Made by a program: the position numbers and the translations under genes. From Mesostigma viride (taxonomy: Eukaryota > Streptophyta > Mesostigmatophyceae > Mesostigmatales > Mesostigmataceae), in assembly GCA_009746045.1 (NCBI GenBank), contig RPFO01000310.1:1833142-1897141 (forward strand): DNA of 64,000 bases, given 5' to 3'. The first letter of the stretch is position 1, and each line of letters starts with the position of its first letter. The notes under the pieces were generated by a model. That model did no database searches. It was not told the DNA's origin and saw only the letters and a program-made list of their open reading frames with translations. This document shows positions 1-10,751 of this stretch, piece after piece.

Positions 1-740
1 GGCTGCTCCGGGCTGCTCGAACTATTTCACCCCATGAAGACAACAAACCAGTTGTGAGGGAGAGGAACGGACGAACAACGACCACCATGGTTCGTTGCTC
101 ATCCTTCTATACTGCTCAAAGCTCAAGCCTGGCGGCTGGCGCCACTAGCGCCACTTTAGACATCAGCCAATCATAACATTGTCTAATTTCCGACAAGCTA
201 AACTTCAAGCTTTATCTGTCAAGCGAACACAAATATACAAGGGCAAATCTATCGGCTATGCCAGGCACCGCCTCAGGGGGCTTCCTTGCATTTGTGTCTG
301 GTGTCCCACGTTGAAATCCTGAAATTGCACATCTGCTCAGTGCCTCGCCGGCTTGCTGTGTACCAGCATTCGGCAAACTGCCCTTGTGACGAATGTCAGT
401 GAAATTCAGGTCCGCCCAAAAGTTCCGTCAGCAAATTCAGCGGACTTGGCGCGTGAGTACAACTGAGATCCGCGGCGTCAGTACCGGGCCGCGGTATAGC
501 AACCCGCACAAGGCTGCGGACGTCAGAATTACGCTAAAATCTGAATTGCGGACGTGATAGATCACGGACGCGACAACAGACTCGGCCGGGGTGGTCTCCT
601 TCATGATTGAACTACTTGCCATCTATCCTTGCGTACCATCTGCCTGCACATTAAGTGGGGGGGATATAGCGGATCACACACATGAGTGCTCTATTGCTGT
701 GGATATGTCTTCCAAGTGATATGTATTAAAAATATAATTA
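1..740. other. No gene recognised
   Basis: Only short unsupported frames are present on either strand, with no domain motif. The stretch lies beyond the 3' end of the non-LTR retrotransposon on its right and may be the older DNA into which that element inserted. No target duplication could be fixed, so the exact boundary is unknown. Confidence 0.5.
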
Positions 741-868
741 CTTACAGCAGAGTGAAATCACTCAAACCAAAGCAAACGCCCAGCTATAAACCTATATACA
801 GAGCCATCAGCCATGTCAAAGCTCTATACTACGATAAGACCAATGGAAACGCCTAAAACGGGAGGAAC
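741..868 (-). other. Probable 3' UTR of the non-LTR element
   Basis: About 130 bases downstream (minus strand) of the stop are AT-rich and non-coding. This fits the 3' UTR of the retrotransposon. The tail boundary is not defined because no poly(A) or simple-repeat tail with a target duplication is obvious. Confidence 0.35.
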
Positions 869-2304
869 CTAATAGCCCTGCTGCACCGCAAAATCAGCCC
901 GCGTACGGCGGAGCATGATGTCAGCCATGGCCCGAGTCAGCGCCACCGACAAGCGCTGACGCCAATATGACGTCCAGGTCCGCGCCGACCATGGGGCCCT
1001 CTGGCCCTCCAGGTCCAGCTGGTCCTCCCGGAGCCGGCAACACTCCTTGAAGAAGGCGGAGGTCAGGGGCCCCATGGCCCCAAACTCCTCCAGGACAAAG
1101 GGCACCACACGATGGTGCCCGACGTCGCCGTAGGCCAGGAGCTTGGCCCGCTCCGCCCGGTCCGCCGTGTAACCTGGGCACCGTGAGGGAGGCCCCAGCC
1201 ACGTGGCTAAGAGCCAAGGGCCGCGCCACCGAAACGTCGATAAGCAGATGCCGGCCACCCCCCTCAAAGTCCAGCACCACGATGTCAGGCCGGTGGTTGG
1301 GGGAATAGAAGGCAGCGCCATCCGCATCCTCGGACCGGATGTTCGCGTGGGGGAAAACCGACCGAGCCATGGCGAGCACCACCGTCAGGAGCCTCACTCA
1401 GGACAGTGTGCAAATACAAATACCAATTCTGATTCTGTTGGCCCCCCATGCAGGCAAGGTAGTGAGTCCCCGTGGGATCCAGCGGCTGCCCACAGCTACC
1501 ACAAGGCCGCCCGGCTGGAACATTAAGAGGCTGCGGGGCAAATATAGCTGGTGCCGGAGCGCCACCGAGTAGTGGCTGGGAGCTAAGGCGAATGGGGGGG
1601 CCATGGGAAGAGCACGAAGGTACGCCGAGCCCACAGTCCGCAAGGAAAGCGAGAACAGCCACGCACGTCCCTGGGCGTTGAGGTCCGCGAAAAGAGCCAT
1701 CCAATCAGCCGTGTGCAGAATACCCGCGTAGGTTTTCTGGTGTTTATCGATGACGCGAGCAGGGAATGCGGCGGGAGATTGAACGGAGGCGACCGAGGGA
1801 CTGCCGCGAGGGAGGTGGCGCTGTACCGCCTGAGCGGCACGGACGGGAGAACAGGCCTGCTGGATCTCAGCATAGGCCTCCTGGATGGCGGTGACGAAGG
1901 GCAAAGGGCTGCTGGGGTCCAGGAGGTCAGGCGCTGCCGTTGCCAAAAGGGGCAGGAGCCGGCAGCTTTCCGCCCACGACTGAGCGACGGAGCCAAAAAA
2001 TGCTGCTGGGGCCAGCCGGGCGGCACGAGTCAGACCACAGCCACCCATCCGTGCAGGCAGGGAGGCAATGCGAATAGCATGTGGCGGGAGGTCGGGGCCC
2101 GGGACCAGCTGCGCCAAGGCCGACTGGATGGCAGCGTTCGTCGTGGCCCTCGGCGGCCAGCCGGACCTGAGCCGGAAGAGCGCCCCGGAGCCAGTGAACG
2201 ACGCGAGGGTGAGCGCAAAACCACAGAAGCAGACCCTTGGTCTGCGAATCATGAAGGCGCGCAATCAAGGGCAGTACCTCAGTGCGTGCCTCGAGGGCGG
2301 CCCG
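869..2304 (-). pseudogene. Non-LTR retrotransposon, 3' third (RT end and endonuclease)
   Basis: This is the C-terminal part of a restriction-like-endonuclease (RLE) class non-LTR retrotransposon protein, read on the minus strand. It carries a conserved glycine-rich segment (LPARMGGCGLT), a CCHC motif (CGSCGQ...GTHYLAC) near 1440-1490, and then the endonuclease core with RPDIVVLDF followed by HLLIDVSV near 1210-1290. The PD...D pattern is known from R2/R4-type elements. The conserved tail ends at a TAG at 869-871. Several frameshifts divide the coding over three frames, so the piece is dead. The frame at 2304 continues that of the piece beginning at 24032 when the intervening element is discounted. 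Confidence 0.8.
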
Positions 2305-2320
2305 CACTAGGAGTTAATTT
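2305..2320 (+). repeat. Left terminal inverted repeat of the large CACTA-like element
   Basis: Reads CACTAGGAGTTAATTT and is a perfect 16-bp inverse of 24014-24029. The first eight bases are shared with the second CACTA-like element at 32194. Confidence 0.85.
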
Positions 2321-2334
2321 TACAGGGCGTAAAC

Positions 2335-2492
2335 GCCCCGGTTGAGGTTACCGGGGCGGTTACTGGCCAGTAACCATGTACGTTTAAGGTTACCGGCCAG
2401 GTTACCGGCCGGTAACCTTAAACGCGACAGACTAAATACCGGCCGGTAATGGTTACAGTACCAACCCGCGGTAACGCAACTAGTTACGCAAC
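2335..2492. repeat. Left subterminal GGTTACC array
   Basis: There are repeated GGTTAC, GGTTACC and GTAACC words, often as palindromes such as GGTTACCGGCCGGTAACC. By analogy with CACTA elements these could be transposase-binding sites. The 37 bp at 2456-2492 recur exactly, inverted, at 7393-7429. Confidence 0.7.
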
Positions 2493-3590
2493 AATGGTAC
2501 TTTCCACGGCGACCGATCGAATGTTTGTTGCGTAACTACCAAGGACCGATACGGCCCAAAGTGGTGGCGAATTTCGTACTTGAAGTTCCGCACGAGACAG
2601 ACTGACTGACTTGTTACGAGCTGACCACCGGCCCAACACGTAATGTACCTACAGAAGTACAGAACGTAAAAGGGGCCTGGCTGTGTAGTGTATACGTGCG
2701 AAGGTGGCCATGGCGGTGCGCGTTCCATGAAAACTTGCCTAATTTGTCGGCCGAAATGCAAAAAAGTTATGGAGATCGATGCTGTATGAAAGATACTCCA
2801 AAAGATGTTTTGTTGACGAAATATGCATTAGGTATGAAAGACCGCTGCCCTTCTTTAACCCACGGTTGCGAGGGGGTCTGATTCGCAAATCTGGCCGCGA
2901 TGAATATATTAGATTGGCTTCTTGCCAGAGTGATAGCCAAGATTCCTGGTATTGAACGACGCAGAAGGGAGGGGTTTAAAGTGAGGAAATAGGAATCAAG
3001 CGAATTAGCTTTGATTTGTGGCCATTTCCGGTTTCCTTCGGAGGTAAAGTAAGCAGGCCTGCGCGAAGCGCATTCCAGCCTGCCATGGTTAACTCGCTTT
3101 CCTCGCGTGCCAGGCAGGTAATCAGGCCTGCTGCGGAAGGCTCTTTTTCTGCACCTCATCTACCAATCTGTTTGCGCTTGAACAGTCCGTTATGGCTTGG
3201 TTTTAGCGTCATCTCCGGGATGTTCTTACCGTTTTGTTCGCCGTTTTGTTTCCTCGCCAAATTTCCCGCAGCTTTTGCTATTTTGACTAACGTTTCCGGT
3301 GGCGTGCTTGTAAGATTGTCGAGAACTGGCCAGGAAGACATTGATTTTGCTGCACGTGCTTCATTTATTTTTTAAAGTTTGTATTAGAGAGTCTATATTG
3401 CGTAGTCAGGAAACCGACCTGACCTGCCTGGTGGCGGCGTCCTTGTTCCAAGAAGCGTGCAAAAGACTGGTCAGTTTCTAGGCGTTATTGCTGTTATTAA
3501 CGGCATTGCTACATTTTAATCAGATTTTACTTTTCTCAGCATGCCATCTGCAAATTTTGTGGTCCATGCCTTACATGCATTCAGGCGTGC
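2493..3590. other. Interior of the CACTA-like element, no gene recognised
   Basis: A 130-codon minus-strand frame at 2767-3159 and a 119-codon plus-strand frame at 3016-3375 are open. Neither shows a recognisable motif, and they overlap. The segment near 3050-3110 weakly resembles part of repeat family R1. Confidence 0.3.
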
Positions 3591-3599
3591 TGAATGCCT

Positions 3600-4205
3600 T
3601 GTAATCCATAAGCCCCGTGCTTTGTGGATGGTGGTTGGACATTACTGTAGGAGGTGATGGCGTATGTGCGTGGATGGTGCTTGAATGGTGGGGGGCTGCA
3701 GCAATGCGTGTGTGGATGGTGGTTGGATGGCGAGGGATTGCTGCCATGCATGCACTAATGGTTGTTTGATGGTGGTGGGCTGCAGCCATGTGTGCGTGGA
3801 TGATGGTTGGATGGTGGGGGGTTGCAGCCATGTGTTGTGCGTGGATGGTGGTTGGATTGTGGGGGGTTCAGCCATGCATGCGTGGATGGTGGTTGGATGG
3901 TGAGGTTTTGCTGCCATGCATGCGTGCCGATGGTGGTTTGATGGTGGGGGGTTGCAGCCATGTGTGCGTGGATGGTGGTTGGAAGATGGGGGGTTGCAGC
4001 CATGTGTGCGTGGATGGTGGTTGGATGGTGGGGGGTGCAGCCATGCATGCGTGGATGGTGGTTGGATGGTGGGGGGATGCTGCCATGCATGCATTAATGG
4101 TTGTTTGATGGTGGTGGGCTGCAGCCATGTGTGCGTGGATGATGGTTTGATAGTGGGGGGTTGCAGCCATGCGTGCGTGGATGGTAGTTGGATGATGGGG
4201 GTGTA
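3600..4205 (+). repeat. Minisatellite, unit about 42 bp
   Basis: Degenerate tandem units are built on GGATGGTGGTTGGATGGTGG plus GCAGCCATG; successive GCAGCCATG/CTGCCATG words are about 41-43 bp apart. All apparent long frames here are translated repeat. Confidence 0.85.
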
Positions 4206-4312
4206 GGGAGTCCTTGATGGTGGGGATGTAGGGACTTCTTGATACTTCTAAGTCATGGATTATAATTAATGGATTAAAGTAAGCTTACTGATTAAATGAG
4301 ACGAAATTTAGT

Positions 4313-4646
4313 TCAATTGACAATTGACAATTGACAATTCAATTGACAATTCAATTGACAATTCAATTGACAATTCAATTGACAACTCAATTGACAATTC
4401 AATTGACAATTCAATTCAATCAATTCAATTCAATTCAATTCAATTCAATTCAATTCAATTCAATTCAATTCAATTCAATTCAATTCAATTCAATTCAATT
4501 CAATTCAATTCAATTCAATTCAATTCAATTCAATTCAATTCAATTCAATTCAATTCAATTCAATTCAATTCAATTCAATTCAATTCAATTCAATTCAATT
4601 CAATTCAAGTCAGTTCAGTTCAATTCAATTCTATTCAATTTAAATA
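4313..4646 (+). repeat. Pentanucleotide microsatellite (CAATT)n
   Basis: It begins as CAATTGA / CAATTCAATTGA units and becomes a nearly pure CAATT run of about 50 copies. It lies between two inverted arms of the 42-bp minisatellite. Confidence 0.95.
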
Positions 4647-4697
4647 ATTCAATTCAACTTCGCATAGTCTAGCCGTAAATTTCTTGGATCATGAACA

Positions 4698-4880
4698 ATG
4701 GGCAGTTGCAACCACCATCCATGCACGCATGGCTGCACCCCCCACCATCCCACCACCATCCACGCATGCATGGCTGCAACCCCCCACCATCCCACCACCA
4801 TCCATGCACACATGGCAGCAAATCCTCACCATCCAACCACTATTTATCCACGCACGCTAGCTGCAGCCCCCAACCATCCA
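4698..4880 (-). repeat. Inverted arm of the 42-bp minisatellite
   Basis: Four units of the 3600-4205 minisatellite in opposite orientation (CATGGCTGCA...CCACCATCC). With the CAATT run as spacer, the two arms form an imperfect inverted repeat of more than 150 bp. Confidence 0.75.
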
Positions 4881-4892
4881 ACCATCACAACC

Positions 4893-4909
4893 CTAAACCC
4901 TAAACAGTT
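4893..4909 (+). repeat. Short interstitial telomere-type motif
   Basis: Two adjacent CCCTAAA units, matching the plant-type telomere repeat TTTAGGG. It is too short to be a chromosome end, but it fits a green-lineage host. Confidence 0.55.
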
Positions 4910-4974
4910 GTAAGCCCAGCTCAGCATCTTATAATCCTCCTCCTCCTGGCTAAACTGTTTATTTTGACATGACA

Positions 4975-5775
4975 TGGCCAGCATACTGACTGGCACATTA
5001 TGCCCATGGTTTGTCACCAAGATTTTCTATCACCCGTATAAGCTTGAAAGCACCCTTGAAGCAGCCCATGGCCAAACAATCACGCAATATGAACGTAGCA
5101 AAAGAATAAATAACATCTATGAATGTTATTCAACGCATTTAGCGTTAGAAACATGCACTACCACACCATGGTGTGGCATTTGCATGGTAAAAAAAGAGGG
5201 CTTTAGAGAGGGCCAGGCAACGGTCGAGAAAGATCATCAAGGCTGAAAAGTGACAACGCCTCACAAGATTAAATTCATTTACAAACGTCAGGAAACCATG
5301 GGGGAACGATAAACCAGCCATACCTTGCATGGCTAACGTTACCTTGGCCCAGGCAGTGCCCGCAAAAGCGGCACTTTGCGGCACACAAGCTGTGATGTGA
5401 CAGGTGGTCAAAATCGTCAAATCTTTACTGCCGCTGCCTATATTCAACGACGATGCATGATAACAAGTAATTAAATAAACCTAGACACCCGCCGGGTTGC
5501 GCCGTAAAGCACTTGTAGTAATCAATTCCGTCGAACCTGCCTGATCGCAGTTTTTCCCAGCAAGAACACTGACGGCACGTGGTAAATCGCATCCCCGCGA
5601 GCTAAAAATTGATCCGAATCATATTTGGGACGTATAAGCTCTATTTCCTGAGTTTGGCCGGGAAATTCGTCCGCAAACGTACAGTAAATTGCAAGCACGG
5701 GTGCAAAGCCGCCATGGCTAAGTCGTGCATTTCCGAAACGCGCACGGTGCCAATTCACGCACTTCAGGTTGCACG
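4975..5775 (-). repeat. Dispersed repeat family R2, copy A
   Basis: About 0.8 kb read on the minus strand aligns throughout with 57700-58460 on the plus strand. In one frame the two copies encode similar peptides with few gaps: TFADEFPGQTQEIELI here against TFADDLAGKTQEIDFI, then GDAIYHV against GDAIYQV, and later a block around FAGTAWAK and FLDRCL. This suggests descent from a coding element, but frames are broken in both copies and I cannot name the family. Confidence 0.6.
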
Positions 5776-6150
5776 GTGTGGTCGTGCGATTCTGAGAAGT
5801 GCGCACCCGGGGGGAAACCGGCCCCTTGCGCACTCCCTAGTTACGCACTCCCTAGTAAAGTCGATAGATTGCGTACCTACACCTTTGGAAATGGCATTGT
5901 TTTCTTTCAAACGCACACTCCAGGTTGCGCGCGGTGTGGTTGTGCGATTCTGAGAAGTGCGCACCCGGGGGGAAACCGGCCCCTTGCGCACTCCCTAGTT
6001 ACGCACTCCCTAGTAAAGTCGATAGATTGCGTACCTACACCTTTGGAAATGGCATTGTTTTCTTTCAAACGCACACTCCAGGTTGCGCGCGGTGTGGTCG
6101 TGCGATTCTGAGAAGTGCGCACCCGGGGGAAAACCGGCCCCTTGAGCACG
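5765..6150 (+). repeat. Tandem repeat, period 158 bp, about 2.4 copies
   Basis: The word TCTGAGAAGT recurs at 5791, 5949 and 6107, exactly 158 bp apart. Units contain CGCACCCGGGGGGAAACCGG and a duplicated CGCACTCCCTAGT. Copies are nearly identical, so amplification is recent. Similar open frames on both strands are repeat translation. Confidence 0.9.
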
Positions 6151-7385
6151 CAAGTCGGTAGATTGCGTACCTTGGGAGACGGCATTATTAGTACTTACAT
6201 GTGTGTCAGAGACGGTATTAGTACATAAGTGTCAGATGAGGGTACACATGTATCGGCTTCGTTGTGGATCACGCCACTAAAATGACTAAATACAGTAAGC
6301 TTACATACCAAGCGCCGACACTTAGCGTGTGGCATGGCAGTACATAGACCGAAGTGGAGCGTGACCCACAACGACGTTGTGGGTCACGCCACTAGCTACA
6401 TACCAACGACACTTAGCGTGTGGCAGACTGGTAGTAGAGCATGTACCGGGCTGTTTCTACTACATAATACACCCGGCGTGTACACCTGTGTACACCCGTA
6501 GTGTACACCCGTGTGCACCCACTTACAGGCGGACTTGTGGATGATCAATTATATTTGTTCCTTTTAAAAATGATGATTTAATGTTTATAAATTGCAAGCT
6601 AAGATCAAGTGATAATGTATTGTAATTGTTGTACTATCTCCGACAGGACAACAGCTATCTATCAATGACCGACAGGACAAACAGCTATCTATCATCATTG
6701 ATAGATAGCTGTTGTCCTGTCGTACGTACACGTGTATGTAGTATGTAATGCGTGCGCCGGACGAGGGTACACGCCGGTTCACGATGATCAAGTGTGAAAA
6801 ATACGTACACCGCGCCCACAAATTTTTTGGTACATGCACGTTATGCACGTCCGATCCACGATTAGTACTTTACATATTAATGTGAGGATTTCGCACAAGC
6901 CATCGTCAATGATGCTATGCTTTCAGTACATATAAACAGTCCAAGCGAACACATTATATTTCATGAGCCTGTCGGGCAAAATTAATTTTGGCGTGTATGC
7001 CAAATTTTAACACGTCGATATGCCATGGCGGACCTGGTACTACGTACTGTACGTACCGGTGGCAGCCCTTACGCACCTTTCGTAAATACGAGGAAGCCAG
7101 ACGTAATAACTGAGGATCGATCAATTTCAGACTTCTGACTTCCGCCGCATCCTTTTTAACCGCAACGCGTCAGTTCATTATTGGCCCCTACATCGAGGGT
7201 ACCCCATGTTTGTTGCGTTTCTCCCTCGTTGCGGAACCGCAAAATCGGTGAGTGCCTTTTGCGGAACTGGCTATGGCGATTCTTCCTGACCCCGTATCTT
7301 TCTGTAGACATAAGCTTTTACGCAACGGAAGGTGGCGTTGGGTAGCCCTACACTTCCTTCATATAAATACGTCATTTAATTTTTT
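6151..7385. other. Non-coding stretch with two strong hairpins
   Basis: No credible gene. A perfect 12-bp-arm palindrome centred near 6373 reads GTGACCCACAAC, GAC, then the complement. A second hairpin pairs CGACAGGACAACAGCTATC (about 6638-6665) with its complement at 6695-6722. TACACCCG/GTACAC words repeat at 6470-6525. Confidence 0.55.
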
Positions 7386-7387
7386 TT

Positions 7388-7750
7388 GATTAGTTGCGTA
7401 ACTAGTTGCGTTACCGCGGGTTGGTACTGTACCGGGCGGTAATAGTTACCGGAACGTTTACTGGGCGGTAGCTTTTACCGCAGCCGTAACCATGCCCGTA
7501 ACCTATCTGGGTTACGGTCATGGTTACGGCCCAAGTAGAAGTTACCGGGCGGTAAACTGGTATGGTTACGGGACCAGTTCTGATAACCGGGCCTGGCTAC
7601 TGGCCTGGTTACTGGTCCGTCAACCGTCCCGTAACCTGCAGTAGTTACGGCCCAGTAGTTGACCCTGGCTACTGCGGTGGTTACGGGGCCGGTTATGCCC
7701 CAGTAATAATAGTAACCCATGCCTACAACGCAGCCTGTCCGGGTTATGGC
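7388..7750 (-). repeat. Internal GGTTACC cluster
   Basis: A third cluster of GGTTAC/GTAACC words, in opposite orientation to the left end of the large element, sharing an exact inverted 37-mer (7393-7429 with 2456-2492). It may be the inner end of a second, nested or rearranged member of the same family. No CACTAGG terminus is found at its outer edge. Confidence 0.6.
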
Positions 7751-7759
7751 CCCGAATTC

Positions 7760-8455
7760 TAAAATGCATTGACCCCGGCTATGGTGAGTGGCTTGCATGA
7801 TATGGTGCTTTTCAAGATGCATTTTTGAATTAGGCATTTCATTAAAATGTTTAAGAAGTCATTAATAATCAATTGCACGAATCACTTCCATCCGATGTTG
7901 TCAACGTGGGCTTCATGATGAAATCGTGGAGATGACGCACATGAAGTTCACGGAACATCTTAGGTAATAAATTAAACCGTTACGGCAGTAGAACCTTGGC
8001 CGATGAGGGTGGCGTCTTGAAGCTGTTGTCACCCTCAAGTCCGCTCGGCCAGGGGTAATCGCCCATGTTGATTTGAAAGGTACCGCCGTCCATATGGCGG
8101 CTCCGCTTTTGGTGCGAGTTGACCAACTTCCCGTCTTAATCATTCCGGATTGCCTGCAGTTCATTCCGCCTTTGTCCAAGTAAGACAGCAACTGTCACGC
8201 ACTCATAGAAAACGCAAAATGCCCCGAATGCAGTTACGGCCATACGGTAGCGAGGAATAGCAGTTGAAATTTCTAGTACACAGGCAACTAGTAAGAAAAG
8301 GGACGATGCGTGCACCACCACCAATACGTACGTGCATCCCTCTCTTGAAAATGACAGCATCTTCCATGCCGTCCAAGAAAAACGCAACGTATTTAACATG
8401 AACCCGAATGCAGTTACGGTCGTAGACTAGTGAGGACTGGCAGCTGAAAGTTCTA
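7760..8455. other. No gene recognised
   Basis: Minus-strand frames of 87-98 codons at 8136-8499 overlap each other and contain a near-duplicate segment (CCCGAATGCAGTTACGG at about 8223 and 8403). They appear to be a degenerate two-copy repeat rather than a gene. Confidence 0.35.
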
Positions 8456-8459
8456 GTTG

Positions 8460-9655
8460 ATGGGCTGAGAATAAGGAAAAAAATGATGCGTGCACTCACC
8501 TACCCTATTACGTCCCTCCCATGGCAAGGAACCAGCAAAACCACCCACATACCCTGTTGTGTCCCTCCCTTGACAAGGAACAAGCACGTGCACATGCCCC
8601 ACCCCACATGCATGCCTCCCTTGACAAGAATCGAACGGGCACGTGCACCCACCTACCCTGTGTGGTGCACCCCTCCTTTGACAAGGAACAAGCACATGAA
8701 CTCACCTACACTACGTGCGTCCCTCCCTTGACAAGGAATAGGCACGTGCACATGCCTACCCCACATCCATGCCTCCCCTGACCAGTAACAAGCACGTGCA
8801 CCCACCTACCCTACGTGCATCCCTCCTGTGACATGGAACAAGCACGTGCACCCACCAACCCTATGTACGTGCCTCTTGACAAGCAACAAGCACGTGCACC
8901 CACCTTAGTACCCTAAGTGCCCCCCTCCTTCGACAAGGAACACGCATGTGCACTCACCTACCGTACGTGAATCCCTCCCTTGGCAAGGACCAAGCACGTG
9001 CACCCACCTACCCGATGTCCGCCCCTCCCTTGATAAGGTACAAGCATGCCCACCCACCTACCCTACCTGCATCCCTCCCTTGACATGGAACAACCATGTG
9101 CACATTCCTACTCCACATGCCCCCCTCCTTTGACAAGGAACAAGCATGTGCACTCATCTACCGCACGTGCATCCCTCCCTTGACAAGGAACAAGCAAGCC
9201 CACCCACCTACCCTACCTGCATCCCTCCCTTGACATGAAACAAGCACGTGCACATGCCTACCCCACATGCATGCCTCCCTTGACAAGGAACGAGCACGTG
9301 CACCCACCCACCCTATGTCGGTGCACCCCTCCTTTGACAAGGAACAAGCACATGAACTCACCTACACTACGCGCGTCCCTCCCTTGACAAGGAATAGGCA
9401 CGTGCACATGCCTACCCCACATCCATGCCTCCCCTGACCAGGAACAAGCACGTGCACTCACCTACCCTACGTATGTGCCTCTTGACAAGGACCAAGCTCG
9501 TGCACCCACCTACCATACGTGAATCCCTCCCTTGACAAGGTACACGCATGCCCACCCACCTACCCTACGTGGGCCCCTCCCTTGATAAGGTACAAGCATG
9601 ACCAGCCACCTACCCCGCGAGCCTCCCTACTTTGACAAGGAACAAGCACGTGGGC
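8460..9655 (+). repeat. Long minisatellite, unit about 52 bp
   Basis: Some twenty units follow the pattern CCTCCCTTGACAAGGAACAAGCACGTGCACCCACCTACCC, spaced about 49-57 bp. A short inverted block of the same family lies at 47815-48040. Frames across it are not genes. Confidence 0.9.
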
Positions 9656-10659
9656 CCGCTAGCATGGCAGCAAGGAAGACATTACACTAACATGGCATGG
9701 CCAAAGCAAAAGAGACAGAGAAGTCAATGGAGAGAGAGCTCCTAAGAACTCCTAGTAAAACTGGCAACCATGGAGGGCAAAAAACGTTCAACAACTTACG
9801 ATGGGCATCGGCACATACAGAGAAGCCCAGGTGTGCCAGGTGTAAAATAAGCGAGATTGAAGTGTCGCCTACCTCGTGGGAGACTTTTGGTATCTGGTAA
9901 ACAATGAAAGCGAGTGGAAAGATGGACAACGTGAAAATAACATACAATCGACTGCAATGCATGCAAAGAGGACAGAATCAGTAATAAAGCGCGCTGCATT
10001 CAGGCAGCGCTGAGCAATTGAACGGTGAACAATTTAATCCGGAACGCATTGTCTACGCGACTCGATGCGACTAAACGTGGCATGCATACGCGGTCGCTGA
10101 CTGAAGACATTGTGTACCTGGCTCAGCAAGGTGCGCTTGCAGCCGCTTTCTTAAATATGCCGCAGGCGCACGATGTAACGAATTGAAGTTTGCATGTAGT
10201 AGCAAAGGCAAGAAAAGCGGTGTAGCTGGCTACCGACTACGCCATAGTAAGCTGTATCGGAGTTGGCGCTGCCGATGGCTGGAAACGGATGACCGAATCA
10301 TGCTAAACTGGGGCTCCAAAAGGGCTTGTCATGCATCCTAGTGCGCCTTTTGCTTTTTTTTCTTCAAGCATCGTGAGCATGCGGGTTTAGGGGGGCGCTT
10401 ATTCTTTCACCACTATCAGTCGGCTGGACTGCAATCGGCATAGCCAGCGCAAGGTGATGCAAGCGCAGGCAAACTTTACCAGCTCGTTCAAGGCTCGTTG
10501 ATGAAATTCAAAAATCTAGGCGGCGCGTCTGCAACGGCTCATCGCAATTCGAATTCGCAAGCAGAACCCTCGTTACACGTGGCGCATGCAGAGATCTGCT
10601 TCGGGCGGCTTGGCGTATCTCACTGCGTCGTGACTCGAGTACATAGTCAGCCTAGTTAG
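9656..10659. other. No gene recognised
   Basis: A 67-codon plus-strand frame at 9697-9900 has no known motif. The last 40 bases, up to the TA at 10660-10661, resemble the 152-bp satellite on the far side of the pogo-type element (GAGTACATAGTCA), so the element probably landed beside or within that satellite. Confidence 0.35.
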
Positions 10660-10751
10660 TACCGTAGTGGCTGAAATCACATTGCGAATTAATATTTTCG
10701 AATGACCCCCCGAAAAGTGCTAAAATAATGCTCCAATTTACCCCGTAAAGT

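Noticed and set aside
3642-4206. His/Pro or Gly/Trp-rich frames in the 42-bp minisatellite
   Set aside because: Repeat translation on both strands.
4893-4909. Chromosome end
   Set aside because: Only two telomere-type units, with normal sequence on both sides.
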